NCBI GenBank assembly: GCA_004297985.1
Contig: SCRA01000086.1
Location: 30,652-94,651 of the forward strand
Reading direction: 5' to 3'
Origin: a bacterium
Lineage (GTDB): Bacteria; Vulcanimicrobiota; Vulcanimicrobiia; Vulcanimicrobiales; SCRA01
Length of the DNA: 64,000 bases
Below, in pieces: positions 10,390 to 18,393 of the stretch. The notes beneath the pieces are model-generated. The model saw nothing but the letters and a program-made list of their open reading frames with translations. It ran no database searches and had not been told where the DNA came from. Within the stretch, counting starts at the first letter, position 1. Each line of letters opens with the position of its first letter. The position numbers and the translations under genes were made by a program.

Positions 10390-10425
10390 AAAAGAGGCCC
10401 GGTGCAGGTGCACCGGGCCTCTCTC
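10388..10425. terminator. Bidirectional terminator between receptor and LysM gene
   Basis: A perfect 13-bp stem (10394-10406 with 10409-10421; GAGGCCCGGTGCA and its complement) is preceded on the plus strand by AAAAAA. Read on the minus strand this gives a classic U-tract after the hairpin, 3' of the LysM gene. On the plus strand the tail is CTCTCG, weaker. It serves the convergent ends of the third receptor gene and the LysM gene. Confidence 0.88.
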
Positions 10426-10447
10426 GTGGCGGAAGGAGCCGGAAGCG

Positions 10448-10741
10448 TTAGTTGGTCGGGACCCGCAGGCGCTGACCGGGGATGATCGAGCTCGCGGTGC
10501 TCAAATGGTTCGCCGCCGAGATGCCGTCCATCGTCTCTTCGATGCTCCCGTTCGCGGCCGTCCTGTTCGCGGCGATCTGCCAAAGCGTGTCGCCCGGGTG
10601 GACGACGACGGTGGCGTAGCGCGGAGTCGGCGCCGCATAGAGGTGCGATCCGACGAGGTAGGGGGTGGAGAAGAGAACCGCCATGCCGGTCAGGGCGACC
10701 AGCGGGGCGAGAGTGAACGGTCTCTTCTGTCTGTGCAGCAT
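10448..10741 (-). CDS. YneA-like LysM protein, putative SOS-induced cell-division inhibitor
   Basis: Small membrane-anchored protein of about 97 residues. A basic N-terminus (MLHRQKRPF) is followed by one transmembrane/signal-anchor segment (residues about 10-33) and a LysM domain (HPGDTLWQIAANR ... IIPGQRLRVPTN) that should bind peptidoglycan outside the membrane. Size, order and divergent position next to lexA match Bacillus YneA, the SOS-induced septation inhibitor. An SOS box lies in its promoter. The start is uncertain: ATG at 10741 has AAAGGG about 12 bases upstream; ATG at 10753 and TTG at 10789 are in frame but have poor signals. Function is inferred from context, since LysM proteins are common; the SOS site is seen directly. 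Confidence 0.78.
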   Translation of the reverse strand: MLHRQKRPFTLAPLVALTGMAVLFSTPYLVGSHLYAAPTPRYATVVVHPGDTLWQIAANRTAANGSIEETMDGISAANHLSTASSIIPGQRLRVPTN

Positions 10742-10786
10742 GGCTGCGCTCATCCCTTTCGCTGACCAGAACACTACCGCTTGTGC

Positions 10787-10800
10787 CAAACGAGTGTTCG
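10787..10800 (-). promoter_or_regulatory. SOS (LexA) box in the YneA-like gene promoter
   Basis: Read on the minus strand this is CGAACACTCGTTTG, one spacer base away from the Gram-positive LexA consensus CGAACRNRYGTTYG. It sits at the predicted transcription start of the LysM gene, just downstream of its -10 hexamer, where bound LexA would block initiation. Confidence 0.82.
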
Positions 10801-10808
10801 TCCCCTAG

Positions 10809-10838
10809 ATTCTAGGACTGACAGGGGCCTCCTGTCAA
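10809..10838 (-). promoter_or_regulatory. Sigma-70-type promoter of the YneA-like gene
   Basis: On the minus strand TTGACA (10838-10833) and TAGAAT (10814-10809) are 18 bases apart, both near-perfect hexamers. The spacer also contains an inverted repeat, TGACAGG / CCTGTCA (10819-10825 and 10831-10837), which might be a second operator or chance. Confidence 0.8.
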
Positions 10839-10846
10839 GTCTCTTT

Positions 10847-10860
10847 CGAACATACGTTTG
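10847..10860 (+). promoter_or_regulatory. SOS (LexA) box of lexA
   Basis: CGAACATACGTTTG matches the Gram-positive LexA consensus CGAACRNRYGTTYG at every position. It overlaps the -35 region of the lexA promoter (TTGCGT 10858-10863, 17-base spacer, TATGCT 10881-10886), as expected for autorepression. Confidence 0.93.
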
Positions 10861-10907
10861 CGTCAGCGTGTAAAATATGGTATGCTGTGCGCGTGGGAGG
10901 TGCAAGC

Positions 10908-11510
10908 GTGTCTCAGAAACCGCCGACGCAACGTCAGCAGGCGATTCTCGACGTCATCGCCTCATTCACTCGCGAGCATGGCTACCCGCCGTCGGTGCGT
11001 GAGATCGGCGAGCGCGTGGGCCTCTCCTCGTCGTCCACGGTACAGAGCCACCTCAAGACGTTGGAGCGGCGCGGCTTCGTCAAGCGCGACCCCACCAAGC
11101 CGCGGGCTCTCGTGCGCGATCATGCGCCCGCGCCGGAGGTCGTCACGCTTCCGGTGGTCGGGCGGGTCGCCGCCGGCGTGCCCATCACGGCGGTAGAGAA
11201 CGTCGAAGACGAGTTCACCCTTTCCGCGAGTTTCGTACGCGAGAGCAACTCGTTCATGCTGCGCGTTCAGGGAGACTCGATGATCGACGCGGGAATCCTC
11301 GACGGCGATCTGATCGTCGTGCGCCCGCAGGAGACGGCGGAGAACGGCGAGATCGTGGTGGCGCTGATCGAGGACGAGGCCACCGTGAAAACCTTCTACC
11401 GTGAGCCGGGGCGCATTCGCCTCCAGCCGCAGAATCACACGATGGAGCCGATCTACGCCGAGCGCGTGCAGTTGGTAGGCCGCGTCTGCGGCGTCGTTCG
11501 CAAGCTCTGA
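10908..11510 (+). CDS. lexA: LexA SOS-response repressor
   Basis: LexA represses DNA-damage genes and self-cleaves when stimulated by RecA-ssDNA. The protein is about 200 residues, the usual length. The N-terminal winged helix-turn-helix spans residues about 1-65 (SVREIGERVGLSSSSTVQSH). The autocleavage bond is Ala89-Gly90, and the S24-type peptidase dyad is Ser124 (QGDSM) and Lys161 (EATVKTF). The GTG at 10908 is preferred over the GTG at 10887: GGGAGG lies seven bases upstream (10895-10900), and the earlier start falls before the predicted transcription start near 10893. A perfect SOS box overlaps the promoter. The divergent neighbour is YneA-like, the arrangement known from Bacillus. Confidence 0.97.
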   Translation: MSQKPPTQRQQAILDVIASFTREHGYPPSVREIGERVGLSSSSTVQSHLKTLERRGFVKRDPTKPRALVRDHAPAPEVVTLPVVGRVAAGVPITAVENVEDEFTLSASFVRESNSFMLRVQGDSMIDAGILDGDLIVVRPQETAENGEIVVALIEDEATVKTFYREPGRIRLQPQNHTMEPIYAERVQLVGRVCGVVRKL

Positions 11511-11549
11511 GAGGCGCTCGAGCGCAGCGGCACGAAGGCGCGCCGCGTC

Positions 11550-12338
11550 ATGGTCAAGATCGGAGTCACCTCGCAGGTTGCGCGTGGAGAGGCGGTGCAG
11601 GCCACGCTTCAGTCGTATATCGACTGTGTACGGGCAGCGGGCGGTGAGCCCGTTCTCCTTGAGTGGGAGCCCCAGCACGCGGTGGAGCTCGTAGCCTCGG
11701 TCGACGGCGTGCTGATGATCGGCGGCGCCGATGTGGACCCCGCGTACTACGGCATCCATCCGCCTCACCCCAGCGTCGTCTGCGCCCCAGCGCGGCGCGA
11801 CGGCTTCGAAGTGGAGCTGGCGCGTCTCGCGCTGGAGTCCGGCGTACCGATGTTGGGTATCTGCCGCGGCCTCCAAGTGATGAACATCGCCTTGGGCGGC
11901 ACGCTGGTGCAAGATATCGCCGCGGTCCTCCCGACGGCCGGCGAGCACCAACAGCAGTACCCTCAATCCGGCAGGGCCGCGCGCCCGCGTGGCGAGCGCA
12001 CGCATACCGTGGAGATCGAGCCCGCCTCGCTGTTGGCCCAGGCACTCGGCACTCGCGAGCGTCTGCTCCAGGTGAACTCGATGCACCATCAAGCCGTCGG
12101 CCGCGTCTCTTCAGAGCTAGCCGTCGTCGCGCGGGCCGTCGAGCGCGATCCGCGCGTCGAGATCGTGGAGGGCCTGGAGGCGCGGCAAGGGCGCCATCCG
12201 TTCTATCTCGCGGTGCAGTGGCATCCGGAGGAGCTCGCCAACCCTGCCGTCGGCGGAGATGCTGCGGCTGAGGATGCCCGCGGCCTCTTCGCCGCATTGG
12301 TCGCGGCGGCGCAATGGCGGGGAGCGCTCCACTCCTGA
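11550..12338 (+). CDS. Gamma-glutamyl-gamma-aminobutyrate hydrolase-like peptidase (C26, class I glutamine amidotransferase fold)
   Basis: Predicted cytosolic hydrolase that cleaves a gamma-glutamyl bond; PuuD, in putrescine catabolism, is the best-known relative. The 262-residue length is normal. The nucleophile is Cys105 in the elbow GICRGLQ, with His225 and Glu227 in QWHPE completing the triad. The oxyanion motif GGADVDP is at residues 59-65. The 3' end overlaps the start of the EIIC gene by 25 bases, so co-expression is likely. A class III aminotransferase of putrescine type lies 19 kb away, not adjacent, so a role in polyamine breakdown is only possible. The exact substrate cannot be read from sequence. 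Confidence 0.85.
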   Translation: MVKIGVTSQVARGEAVQATLQSYIDCVRAAGGEPVLLEWEPQHAVELVASVDGVLMIGGADVDPAYYGIHPPHPSVVCAPARRDGFEVELARLALESGVPMLGICRGLQVMNIALGGTLVQDIAAVLPTAGEHQQQYPQSGRAARPRGERTHTVEIEPASLLAQALGTRERLLQVNSMHHQAVGRVSSELAVVARAVERDPRVEIVEGLEARQGRHPFYLAVQWHPEELANPAVGGDAAAEDARGLFAALVAAAQWRGALHS

Positions 12339-13486
12339 AGCGCCTGGAACGTTCCCTTGCGCTCCTGCGCGCTGCCGGCGAGGAGCCCAACCTCGCCGCA
12401 ATCCGCAACAGCATTCCGCTAGCCTTCATCGGCCTGGTGTCGCTGTTGCCGTTCTATCTCCTCTCCCCCGGTCACGGCTTCCGCGAGCGATTCTACGCTG
12501 CGTTTCCCGCCGGCTTCGGCGTCATGTCGTGGGCGCTGGTGGTGATCCTCGCCTACGCGCTCGCTAAGCGCCTGCGAACGCCACGCTGGAGCGTGGTCGT
12601 CGTCTCGCTGCTCTGCTTCTGGCTGGCTCTGCCGCGCCCGCCGGCCGAGGGGTGGATGGCGCAGTTGGCACAGCTCGGTTCGAGCGGACTCTTTCTCGCC
12701 ATGCTCGTGGCGCTCGTGGCGGCCAACGCGCAGCGCATCGGCCAGCGGTGCGGCGGCCTCGCCGGCGCCGCCGTCGCGCTAGCGGCGGTGATCGCCGTCT
12801 TCGCAGGGCTTTTTGCCGCACATCTCTCGCTCGCCGTGGGTTTCGCGCACCTGATGGCGCCGCTGGCCGCGCTGGGCGACAGTCTGCCCGCCGTCCTCTT
12901 CATCGTGATCGTGGAGACGGTGCTCTGGATGGCCGGCATCCACGGCCCGGCACTGGTGGCGCCGGTGGTGACGCCGGTCTACCTGCATTTGGTTCAGGAG
13001 AACGGTTATGCACTGGCGCACGGCATCTATCCGCCGCACATCGTCACCATAGCGTTCTTCGCCTTCGTCTTTCCCGGCGGCGCCGGTGCCACGATCGCGC
13101 TGCCGTTTCAACTGCTGCGCGGCGGCATCCCGCGCGTGCGCAGGGTCGCGGCGGCGGCGCTCCTGCCTTCGCTGGTCAACGCCAACGAACCACTGATGTT
13201 CGGTTTGCCGGTGATTGCCAATCCAGCGCTGGCCGTGCCGTTCGTGATCACGCCGGTGATGCTGGCCTGCGTCGCCTATGCTGCCGTTGCGCTCCATCTG
13301 GTGGCGCCCACGGTGCTCTGGCTGCCGTCGTCGGTCCCCACCGTGATCTTCGCCTACTTCGCCACCGGCGGCGATTGGCGGGCGGTAGTCTTGGCGCTGG
13401 TGAACATCGCGCTCGCCGCGCTCATCTATCTGCCGTTCTCACGCGTCTACCGGCGCCACTTGGAGAGTCCATGCGAGAGTTCGTAA
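12314..13486 (+). CDS. PTS EIIC-type permease, lactose/cellobiose family (orphan)
   Basis: Polytopic inner-membrane protein of 390 residues with about ten hydrophobic segments. It carries the EIIC-signature region NEPLMFGLP near residue 297, preceded by the GIHGPAL and YPPHIVTIAF loops usual in cellobiose/lactose EIIC domains. In the phosphotransferase system EIIC carries the sugar while EIIB phosphorylates it. No EIIA, EIIB, HPr or EI gene lies in the window, so this may be an orphan or use proteins encoded elsewhere. The start overlaps the upstream peptidase gene by 25 bases, and the end overlaps the next gene by 16. The three genes therefore look translationally coupled. Confidence 0.82.
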   Translation: MAGSAPLLKRLERSLALLRAAGEEPNLAAIRNSIPLAFIGLVSLLPFYLLSPGHGFRERFYAAFPAGFGVMSWALVVILAYALAKRLRTPRWSVVVVSLLCFWLALPRPPAEGWMAQLAQLGSSGLFLAMLVALVAANAQRIGQRCGGLAGAAVALAAVIAVFAGLFAAHLSLAVGFAHLMAPLAALGDSLPAVLFIVIVETVLWMAGIHGPALVAPVVTPVYLHLVQENGYALAHGIYPPHIVTIAFFAFVFPGGAGATIALPFQLLRGGIPRVRRVAAAALLPSLVNANEPLMFGLPVIANPALAVPFVITPVMLACVAYAAVALHLVAPTVLWLPSSVPTVIFAYFATGGDWRAVVLALVNIALAALIYLPFSRVYRRHLESPCESS

Positions 13487-14751
13487 CGGCGCTGCTCGAC
13501 GGCACGCCGCAGGCCTATCATCCTGCGCTCGTGGAGGCGGCACGCGCGGCTGCGCAAGAGACGGCGGAGCCGCTTGCGCTGGAGCGTGCGCAGGACGCCG
13601 CGGTTCGCGCGCGCGTGCTGCGCGCGTTCGTGGCGGCCGATCTCACCGACGCCGACCTCGCCGGCACCACCGGCTATGGCTACGGCGATGCCGCGCGCGA
13701 GGGCTACGAGCGCTTGTTGGCGGAGCTGTTCGGCGCCGAGCGCGCGCTGGCGCGCCTCTCGCTGGTCAGCGGCACCCATGCCATCGTTGCCACGCTCGCG
13801 GCGCTGGTGGCGCCGGGTGAGCGGCTGCTTTGCGCCACAGGGCGCCCTTACGACACGCTGTGCAACGCCATCGTGCAGGACGGCGCGTCCCTGGTGAACC
13901 GCGAGCACATTCGCTACGACGAGGTGGCGCTGCGCGCCGGCGGAACGGTGGACCTCGAGGCGCTGCGAGCGGCGCTGGCCGAGCCCACGCGCGCCGTCTT
14001 CGTGCAGCGCTCGCGCGGCTACGCGCCGCGGCCATCGCTGGGCATCGCCGAGTGCGCGCAGATCGTGGAGAGCGTGCACGCGGCGTCGCCGGAGACGCTG
14101 GTGCTGGTGGACAACTGCTACGGCGAGTTCGTGGAGGAGCGTGAGCCGACGCACGTTGGTGCCGACCTCTGTATGGGATCGCTCATCAAGAATCCCGGCG
14201 GAGGGTTGGCGCCTACGGGCGGGTACGTCGCGGGGCGCGCCGAGCTCGTCGAGGCCGTCGCCACGCGCCTCTATGCGCCTGGCCTGGGCGACCGCCTGGG
14301 GCCCACGCTTGGGCTGGGGCGGCTCTTCTTCCAGGGGCTCTTCCAGGCGCCGCTGATCGTACGCGAGGCGTTGCGCGGCCTGCGCTTCGCCGCCGCGCTC
14401 TTCGCGCGCTTGGGCTACGCCGTCGATCCCGCCCCCGATGCGCCGCGGCGCGACATCATCCAAGGCATCCGCCTGCGCGACGGCGACGAGCTGGTGGCCT
14501 TTGCGCGCGGCCTCCAGCGGTCGATGCCGATCAACGCGCGCTTCGCCCCGGAGCCGGGACCCGTGCCGGGCTACATCGATCGCGTGGTGATGGCCGGCGG
14601 GTCGTTCGTCGGCGGCGCGACCCTCGAGCTCTCGTGCGACGCTCCGTTGCGCGCGCCCTTCGACGTCTACCTGCAGGGCGGTATCATGGCGGAGCATACC
14701 GCCTTCGGCGCCATGGCCGCTGCCCAGGCCTTGCTCGAAAGGGGCTGTTGA
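13471..14751 (+). CDS. Aluminium-resistance / methionine gamma-lyase-family PLP enzyme
   Basis: PLP-dependent fold-type I enzyme of 426 residues in the family annotated as aluminium resistance protein or YnbB-like cystathionine beta-lyase homologue. ATG at 13471 is chosen because GGAGAG is at 13462-13467 and the TTGYGYGD segment, typical of the family N-terminus, follows. The phosphate-binding turn is SGTHAI (residues 100-105), the cofactor Asp is in VLVDNCYGEF, and the Schiff-base lysine is Lys240 in MGSLIKNPGG. A longer open frame upstream overlaps the EIIC gene and is not coding. The reaction is not established for this family, though Cys/Met metabolism-like chemistry is expected. Confidence 0.88.
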   Translation: MREFVTALLDGTPQAYHPALVEAARAAAQETAEPLALERAQDAAVRARVLRAFVAADLTDADLAGTTGYGYGDAAREGYERLLAELFGAERALARLSLVSGTHAIVATLAALVAPGERLLCATGRPYDTLCNAIVQDGASLVNREHIRYDEVALRAGGTVDLEALRAALAEPTRAVFVQRSRGYAPRPSLGIAECAQIVESVHAASPETLVLVDNCYGEFVEEREPTHVGADLCMGSLIKNPGGGLAPTGGYVAGRAELVEAVATRLYAPGLGDRLGPTLGLGRLFFQGLFQAPLIVREALRGLRFAAALFARLGYAVDPAPDAPRRDIIQGIRLRDGDELVAFARGLQRSMPINARFAPEPGPVPGYIDRVVMAGGSFVGGATLELSCDAPLRAPFDVYLQGGIMAEHTAFGAMAAAQALLERGC

Positions 14752-14782
14752 GCGCTCGCCAAACATCGTCTCACGAAACCTC

Positions 14783-15148
14783 ATGGACTCGAAGCCTGAA
14801 GGGCGCGCCTACTTCCGCGCCGCCGTCTCGATCCCGGCCCGCTACGCCATCGACGGAAGACTGGGGTATGCGGAAGGCTGGATCAATGACCTCAGCGGCG
14901 GCGGGATCAAACTCGTCATCGACGAGGACCTTCCCGCGGGCGGCGTGCTGGCGTTGCGTTTTCTGCTCCCCGAGTCGTCGGAACCCATTGACGCGCGCGG
15001 GCGCGTCGTACTCTCCTATCGTGACCACCCGCAGGGGCGCTACGCGCTGGGCGTCACCTTCACGGCGATCGACGGCGGGCAGCGCGAGCGGATCGTCCGT
15101 TATGTCCAAGCATTACAGCTCCGGCGCCTCCAGGAGGGGATGCACTAG
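14783..15148 (+). CDS. PilZ domain protein (c-di-GMP binding)
   Basis: A stand-alone PilZ domain of 121 residues, predicted to bind cyclic di-GMP. The two ligand motifs are visible: an arginine-containing N-terminal stretch (RAYFRAAVSIPARY) and DLSGGGIKL, matching the D/NxSxxG signature. The family usually couples c-di-GMP to motility, exopolysaccharide or secretion. No GGDEF or EAL gene is present in this window, so its partner is unknown. It sits 24 bases before an FHA-domain gene and 31 after the PLP enzyme, and may open the FHA-panC-coaBC-coaX run. There is no clear ribosome binding site ahead of the ATG. Confidence 0.85.
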   Translation: MDSKPEGRAYFRAAVSIPARYAIDGRLGYAEGWINDLSGGGIKLVIDEDLPAGGVLALRFLLPESSEPIDARGRVVLSYRDHPQGRYALGVTFTAIDGGQRERIVRYVQALQLRRLQEGMH

Positions 15149-15171
15149 CAACCGAACCCCTCCCCCCGTCC

Positions 15172-15471
15172 ATGTACCAGCTTGAAGTATTGAACGGTCC
15201 GCTCGACGGGAAGACATGGTCTTTCGAGAGCGAGATCACCATCGGCCGCGACGAGGCGCAGGCGCACGCGTGCATCAGCACCGACCGCTACGTCTCGCGC
15301 CGTCACGCGCGCCTGAAGGCTGAGAGCGGGCGGCTCCTGCTCACCGACTTGGGGAGCCGCAATGGTATCCGCCTGGGCGGACGCCCGGTGGCGGAGAGCG
15401 CGCCCCTCGCTGCCGGCGAGACCTTCGTCGTGGGGCGCACGGAGCTGAGGGTCGTCGAGCTGTCGTGCTGA
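15172..15471 (+). CDS. FHA domain protein (phosphothreonine-binding)
   Basis: A 99-residue protein consisting of one forkhead-associated domain. The core motifs are visible: TIGRDE (strand with conserved Gly-Arg), YVSRRHARL (Ser-x-x-His) and LGSRNGIRLGG (Asn-Gly). FHA domains bind phosphothreonine peptides, so a Ser/Thr kinase is expected elsewhere in the genome; none is in this window. The stop overlaps the GTG start of panC, so the gene is translationally tied to CoA synthesis. Whether that reflects regulation of the pathway or simple operon packing cannot be told. Confidence 0.9.
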   Translation: MYQLEVLNGPLDGKTWSFESEITIGRDEAQAHACISTDRYVSRRHARLKAESGRLLLTDLGSRNGIRLGGRPVAESAPLAAGETFVVGRTELRVVELSC

Positions 15472-16361
15472 TCGTGCGCACGCCTGGCGAGTGCCGCCGG
15501 GCGGTCGCGGAGCTCCCCGCACCCGTCGGCTTCGTGCCGACGATGGGTGCCCTCCACGCCGGCCACCTCTCCGTCATCGGCCGCGCGCGCGAAGAGAATG
15601 CCGCCGTGGCCGTCTCCATCTTCGTCAACCCGCTGCAGTTCGCGCCGCACGAAGATTACGAGCGGTACCCACGCGTCTTCGATCGTGACTGCACCCTGCT
15701 GCGCGAGCACGGCGTCCACCTACTCTACGCTCCCGGCGTGGAGACGATGTATCCCGAAGGCTTCAGCACGACCGTCGATGTCGGCCATTTGGGCGAGGAG
15801 CTCGAAGGTGCGCGCCGCCCGGGCCACTTTCGCGGCGTGGCGACCGTGGTGGCCAAGCTGCTGGGCGCCGTCCGCCCGCACCGCCTCTACCTGGGGCAGA
15901 AGGATGCGCAGCAGACGGCGGTGCTCCGGCGCCTCGTCCACGACCTCGACATCGGCACGGAGGTCGTCATCGCGCGCACCGCGCGCGAGCGCGACGGTCT
16001 TGCGCTCTCCAGCCGCAACGTCTATCTGACGCCCGAGCAGCGGGCGGCGGCGCCTGCGCTCCATAGCGCACTCGAAGCGGCGGCGCACGCCATCGCAGGC
16101 GGCGAGCGCGATCCGCGTGTGGCGCTAGAGGCGGCCCGCCGCAAACTGATCGCGCCGTTTCGCGAAGACTACGTGGCGATCGTCGATCCGGCGGCGTTTA
16201 CCGTGCTCGAAGAGCTGCGCCGCCCCGCGCTCGTGCTGGGCGCGGCCTATCTCGGCGTAACGCGCCTCATCGACAACCTTGCCGTGCCCGGCGACGACGG
16301 CGTCGATCCCATCGTGACGCCGCCGCTCACCGCCGTGCGCAGAGGTCTGCGGATGCCATGA
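15465..16361 (+). CDS. panC: Pantothenate synthetase
   Basis: PanC condenses pantoate and beta-alanine with ATP to give pantothenate in the cytosol. It has 298 residues, close to the usual 280-290. The nucleotide-binding HIGH-type motif is PTMGALHAGH (residues 25-34). FVNPLQF, YLGQKDAQQ and the KMSKS-like LSSRN loop follow in the expected order. The GTG start overlaps the FHA stop by seven bases (GTGCTGA). The stop overlaps the coaBC ATG (ATGA). PanB and PanD are not in the window, so the pathway is completed elsewhere. Confidence 0.96.
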   Translation: MLIVRTPGECRRAVAELPAPVGFVPTMGALHAGHLSVIGRAREENAAVAVSIFVNPLQFAPHEDYERYPRVFDRDCTLLREHGVHLLYAPGVETMYPEGFSTTVDVGHLGEELEGARRPGHFRGVATVVAKLLGAVRPHRLYLGQKDAQQTAVLRRLVHDLDIGTEVVIARTARERDGLALSSRNVYLTPEQRAAAPALHSALEAAAHAIAGGERDPRVALEAARRKLIAPFREDYVAIVDPAAFTVLEELRRPALVLGAAYLGVTRLIDNLAVPGDDGVDPIVTPPLTAVRRGLRMP

Positions 16362-17584
16362 GCTCCGTTGCAGGCCGCACGCTGGTGGTCGGCGTCTGCG
16401 GCGGGATAGCCGCCTACAAAGTCGCCGGCATCGTCTCGACGCTCGTGCAGCGCGGCGCCGATGTGCACGTTGTGATGACGGAGGCGGCACAGCGCTTCGT
16501 CGCGCCGCTGACGTTTCACGCACTCTCCGCCAATCGCGTCCATACCTCGCTGTGGGAGATCCGGGACCGCGAGGATCACGTGCTCCATGTGACGCTGGCC
16601 CACCGTGCCGCGGCGCTCTTGATCGCCCCCGCCACCGCCGATGCGATCGCCAAGCTCGTCCACGGCTACGCCGAGGATCTGCTCGGAGCGGTGGCGCTGG
16701 CGGCACGCTGCCCCATGATCCTGGCGCCCGCGATGAACAGTTCGATGTGGGAGCATCCCGCTACGCGCGCCAACGTGGCGGCGCTGCGCGCGCGCGGTTG
16801 GCAGATCGTGGGGCCGGAGAGCGGCTTCCTGGCCGAGCGCGAGCGCGGCGTGGGGCGTCTTGCCGCCGAGGAGCGCATCATCGCCGCACTGGAAGACGCG
16901 GTGGCGCGCACGCACGAGCTGGAGGGTCAGCACGTGCTGGTGACGGCGGGTGCAACGCGCGAGGCCATCGATCCCGTGCGCTTCATCTCCAATGCCTCGA
17001 CGGGGGCGATGGGGATCGAGATCGCGCGCGAGGCGACGCTGCGCGGTGCGCAGGTCGATCTCGTGTTGGGACCCACGCATCTCGATCCGCCCCACGGCGC
17101 GCGCGCCCATCGCGTGGAGAGCGCGCGCGAGATGCACGAGCGCGTGATGGCCTTGCGCGAGGGCGTGCACGTGATCGTCGCGGCCGCCGCCGTCGCCGAC
17201 TGGCGCCCCGCCGTGATTTTCGTGCAGAAGGTGAAGAAGGAGGACGTGGATCCTATGTTGCGCCTCGAGCGCAATCCGGATATCCTCGCCCAGCTCGGCG
17301 CCGCCAAGGGCGCTGCGTTCCTGGTGGGATTCGCCGCCGAGACGGAGCACGTGGAGGAACACGCGCGTGAGAAGCTGGCGCGTAAGCGCCTCGACCTGAT
17401 CTGCGTCAACGACGTCTCCCAGCCAGGCATCGGCTTCGCCAGCGCGGAGAACGAGATGCTCCTGCTCTGGGAGCATGGTCGCGAGCCGCTGGAACGGGCC
17501 TCCAAGCGCGAGATCGCGGCGCGCATCTGGGACCGCATCGCAACGCTGCGCGGCGCGGAGCGAGCGCACGAAGGAGAGGCTTGA
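16358..17584 (+). CDS. coaBC: Bifunctional phosphopantothenoylcysteine decarboxylase / phosphopantothenate-cysteine ligase
   Basis: CoaBC (Dfp) carries out two consecutive steps of coenzyme A synthesis. The 408-residue protein has the flavin-binding CoaC domain first (GGIAAYK, residues about 13-19; PAMNSSMW active-site motif). The CoaB ligase domain begins near residue 190 (HVLVTAGATREAIDPVRFI ... STGAMG). The length is normal and both halves look complete. It starts in an ATGA overlap with panC and ends in a TGATG overlap with coaX, so panC, coaBC and coaX form a tightly coupled CoA operon. Confidence 0.96.
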   Translation: MSSVAGRTLVVGVCGGIAAYKVAGIVSTLVQRGADVHVVMTEAAQRFVAPLTFHALSANRVHTSLWEIRDREDHVLHVTLAHRAAALLIAPATADAIAKLVHGYAEDLLGAVALAARCPMILAPAMNSSMWEHPATRANVAALRARGWQIVGPESGFLAERERGVGRLAAEERIIAALEDAVARTHELEGQHVLVTAGATREAIDPVRFISNASTGAMGIEIAREATLRGAQVDLVLGPTHLDPPHGARAHRVESAREMHERVMALREGVHVIVAAAAVADWRPAVIFVQKVKKEDVDPMLRLERNPDILAQLGAAKGAAFLVGFAAETEHVEEHAREKLARKRLDLICVNDVSQPGIGFASAENEMLLLWEHGREPLERASKREIAARIWDRIATLRGAERAHEGEA

Positions 17585-18393
17585 TGCTGCTCACGATCGA
17601 CGTCGGCAACACGGAGATCAAGCTGGGCGTCTACGGCAAGGAGAAACGCGGTCAAGCGCAGTTGATCCGCGTCTGGCGGCTGACCACCGAGCGGCGCCGC
17701 ACAGCCGATGAGTACGGCATCCACTTCATCAACCTGTTCGCCTTTGCCGGTCTCGATCCGCACGGCGTGACGGCGATCGCCGTGGCCAGCGTGGTTCCGG
17801 GTACGGAGCGTGCGCTGCGCACGGCCTGTCAAGCGTACTTCGACGTCGAGCCGGCCTTCTTGCGCTCCGGTGAGCAGCAGTTGATCTCCATTCGCACGGA
17901 GCGCCCGCGCGAAGTCGGCGCCGATATCGTCGCGGGCGCCATCGGCGGGGTGGCGAAGTTCGGTACGCCGCTCATCATCGTGGGCTACGGCACGGCTACC
18001 ACCTACGCCGCCGTCTCGGCGGCGGGGGAGTTTCTCGGCACGGCCATCGCGCCGGGCATTCAGATCGCCTTCGATGCACTGGTTGGGCGCACGGCGCAAC
18101 TGCCGCAGGTCTCGCTGGAGCTGATCAACTCCGTGATCGGCAAGAACACGCAGGAGGCCCTGCAGTCAGGCGTCATCTACGGCGTGATCGGTCAGACCGA
18201 AGGCATCGTGACGCGCATGCGCGCGGAGCTGGGCGCGCAGACGAAGGTCGTGGCGACGGGCGGTTTAGCCGATCTCGTTGCGCGCCATCAAGAGATCTTC
18301 GAGGCGATCGATGCCGTCGATCCGCATTTGAATCTCGAAGGGCTGCGTCTCTTCGCACGAACGCAGGAGCACGCGGAAGCCGCGTCGCCGTGA
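17584..18393 (+). CDS. coaX: Type III pantothenate kinase
   Basis: CoaX phosphorylates pantothenate, the first committed step to coenzyme A, and is not feedback-inhibited like CoaA. The protein has 269 residues. The ASKHA-fold phosphate motif is TIDVGNTEIKLGVY at the N-terminus, with EVGADIVAGA and GYGTATTYAAVS downstream matching the substrate and second phosphate motifs. ATG at 17584 is preferred to the in-frame TTG at 17581 because it forms a TGATG junction with coaBC. The stop overlaps the GTG of the histidine kinase gene. Together with panC and coaBC this covers most of the route from pantoate to phosphopantetheine. Confidence 0.95.
   Translation: MLLTIDVGNTEIKLGVYGKEKRGQAQLIRVWRLTTERRRTADEYGIHFINLFAFAGLDPHGVTAIAVASVVPGTERALRTACQAYFDVEPAFLRSGEQQLISIRTERPREVGADIVAGAIGGVAKFGTPLIIVGYGTATTYAAVSAAGEFLGTAIAPGIQIAFDALVGRTAQLPQVSLELINSVIGKNTQEALQSGVIYGVIGQTEGIVTRMRAELGAQTKVVATGGLADLVARHQEIFEAIDAVDPHLNLEGLRLFARTQEHAEAASP

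Noticed and set aside
12652..13470. Upstream extension of the PLP-enzyme reading frame
   Set aside because: This part lies wholly within the EIIC gene in another frame and is Arg/Ala-rich. The ATG at 13471 has a ribosome binding site and a family-like N-terminus.
13447..14784. 445-codon minus-strand ORF opposite the PLP enzyme
   Set aside because: It is an antisense shadow with composition typical of GC-rich reverse frames and no domain.
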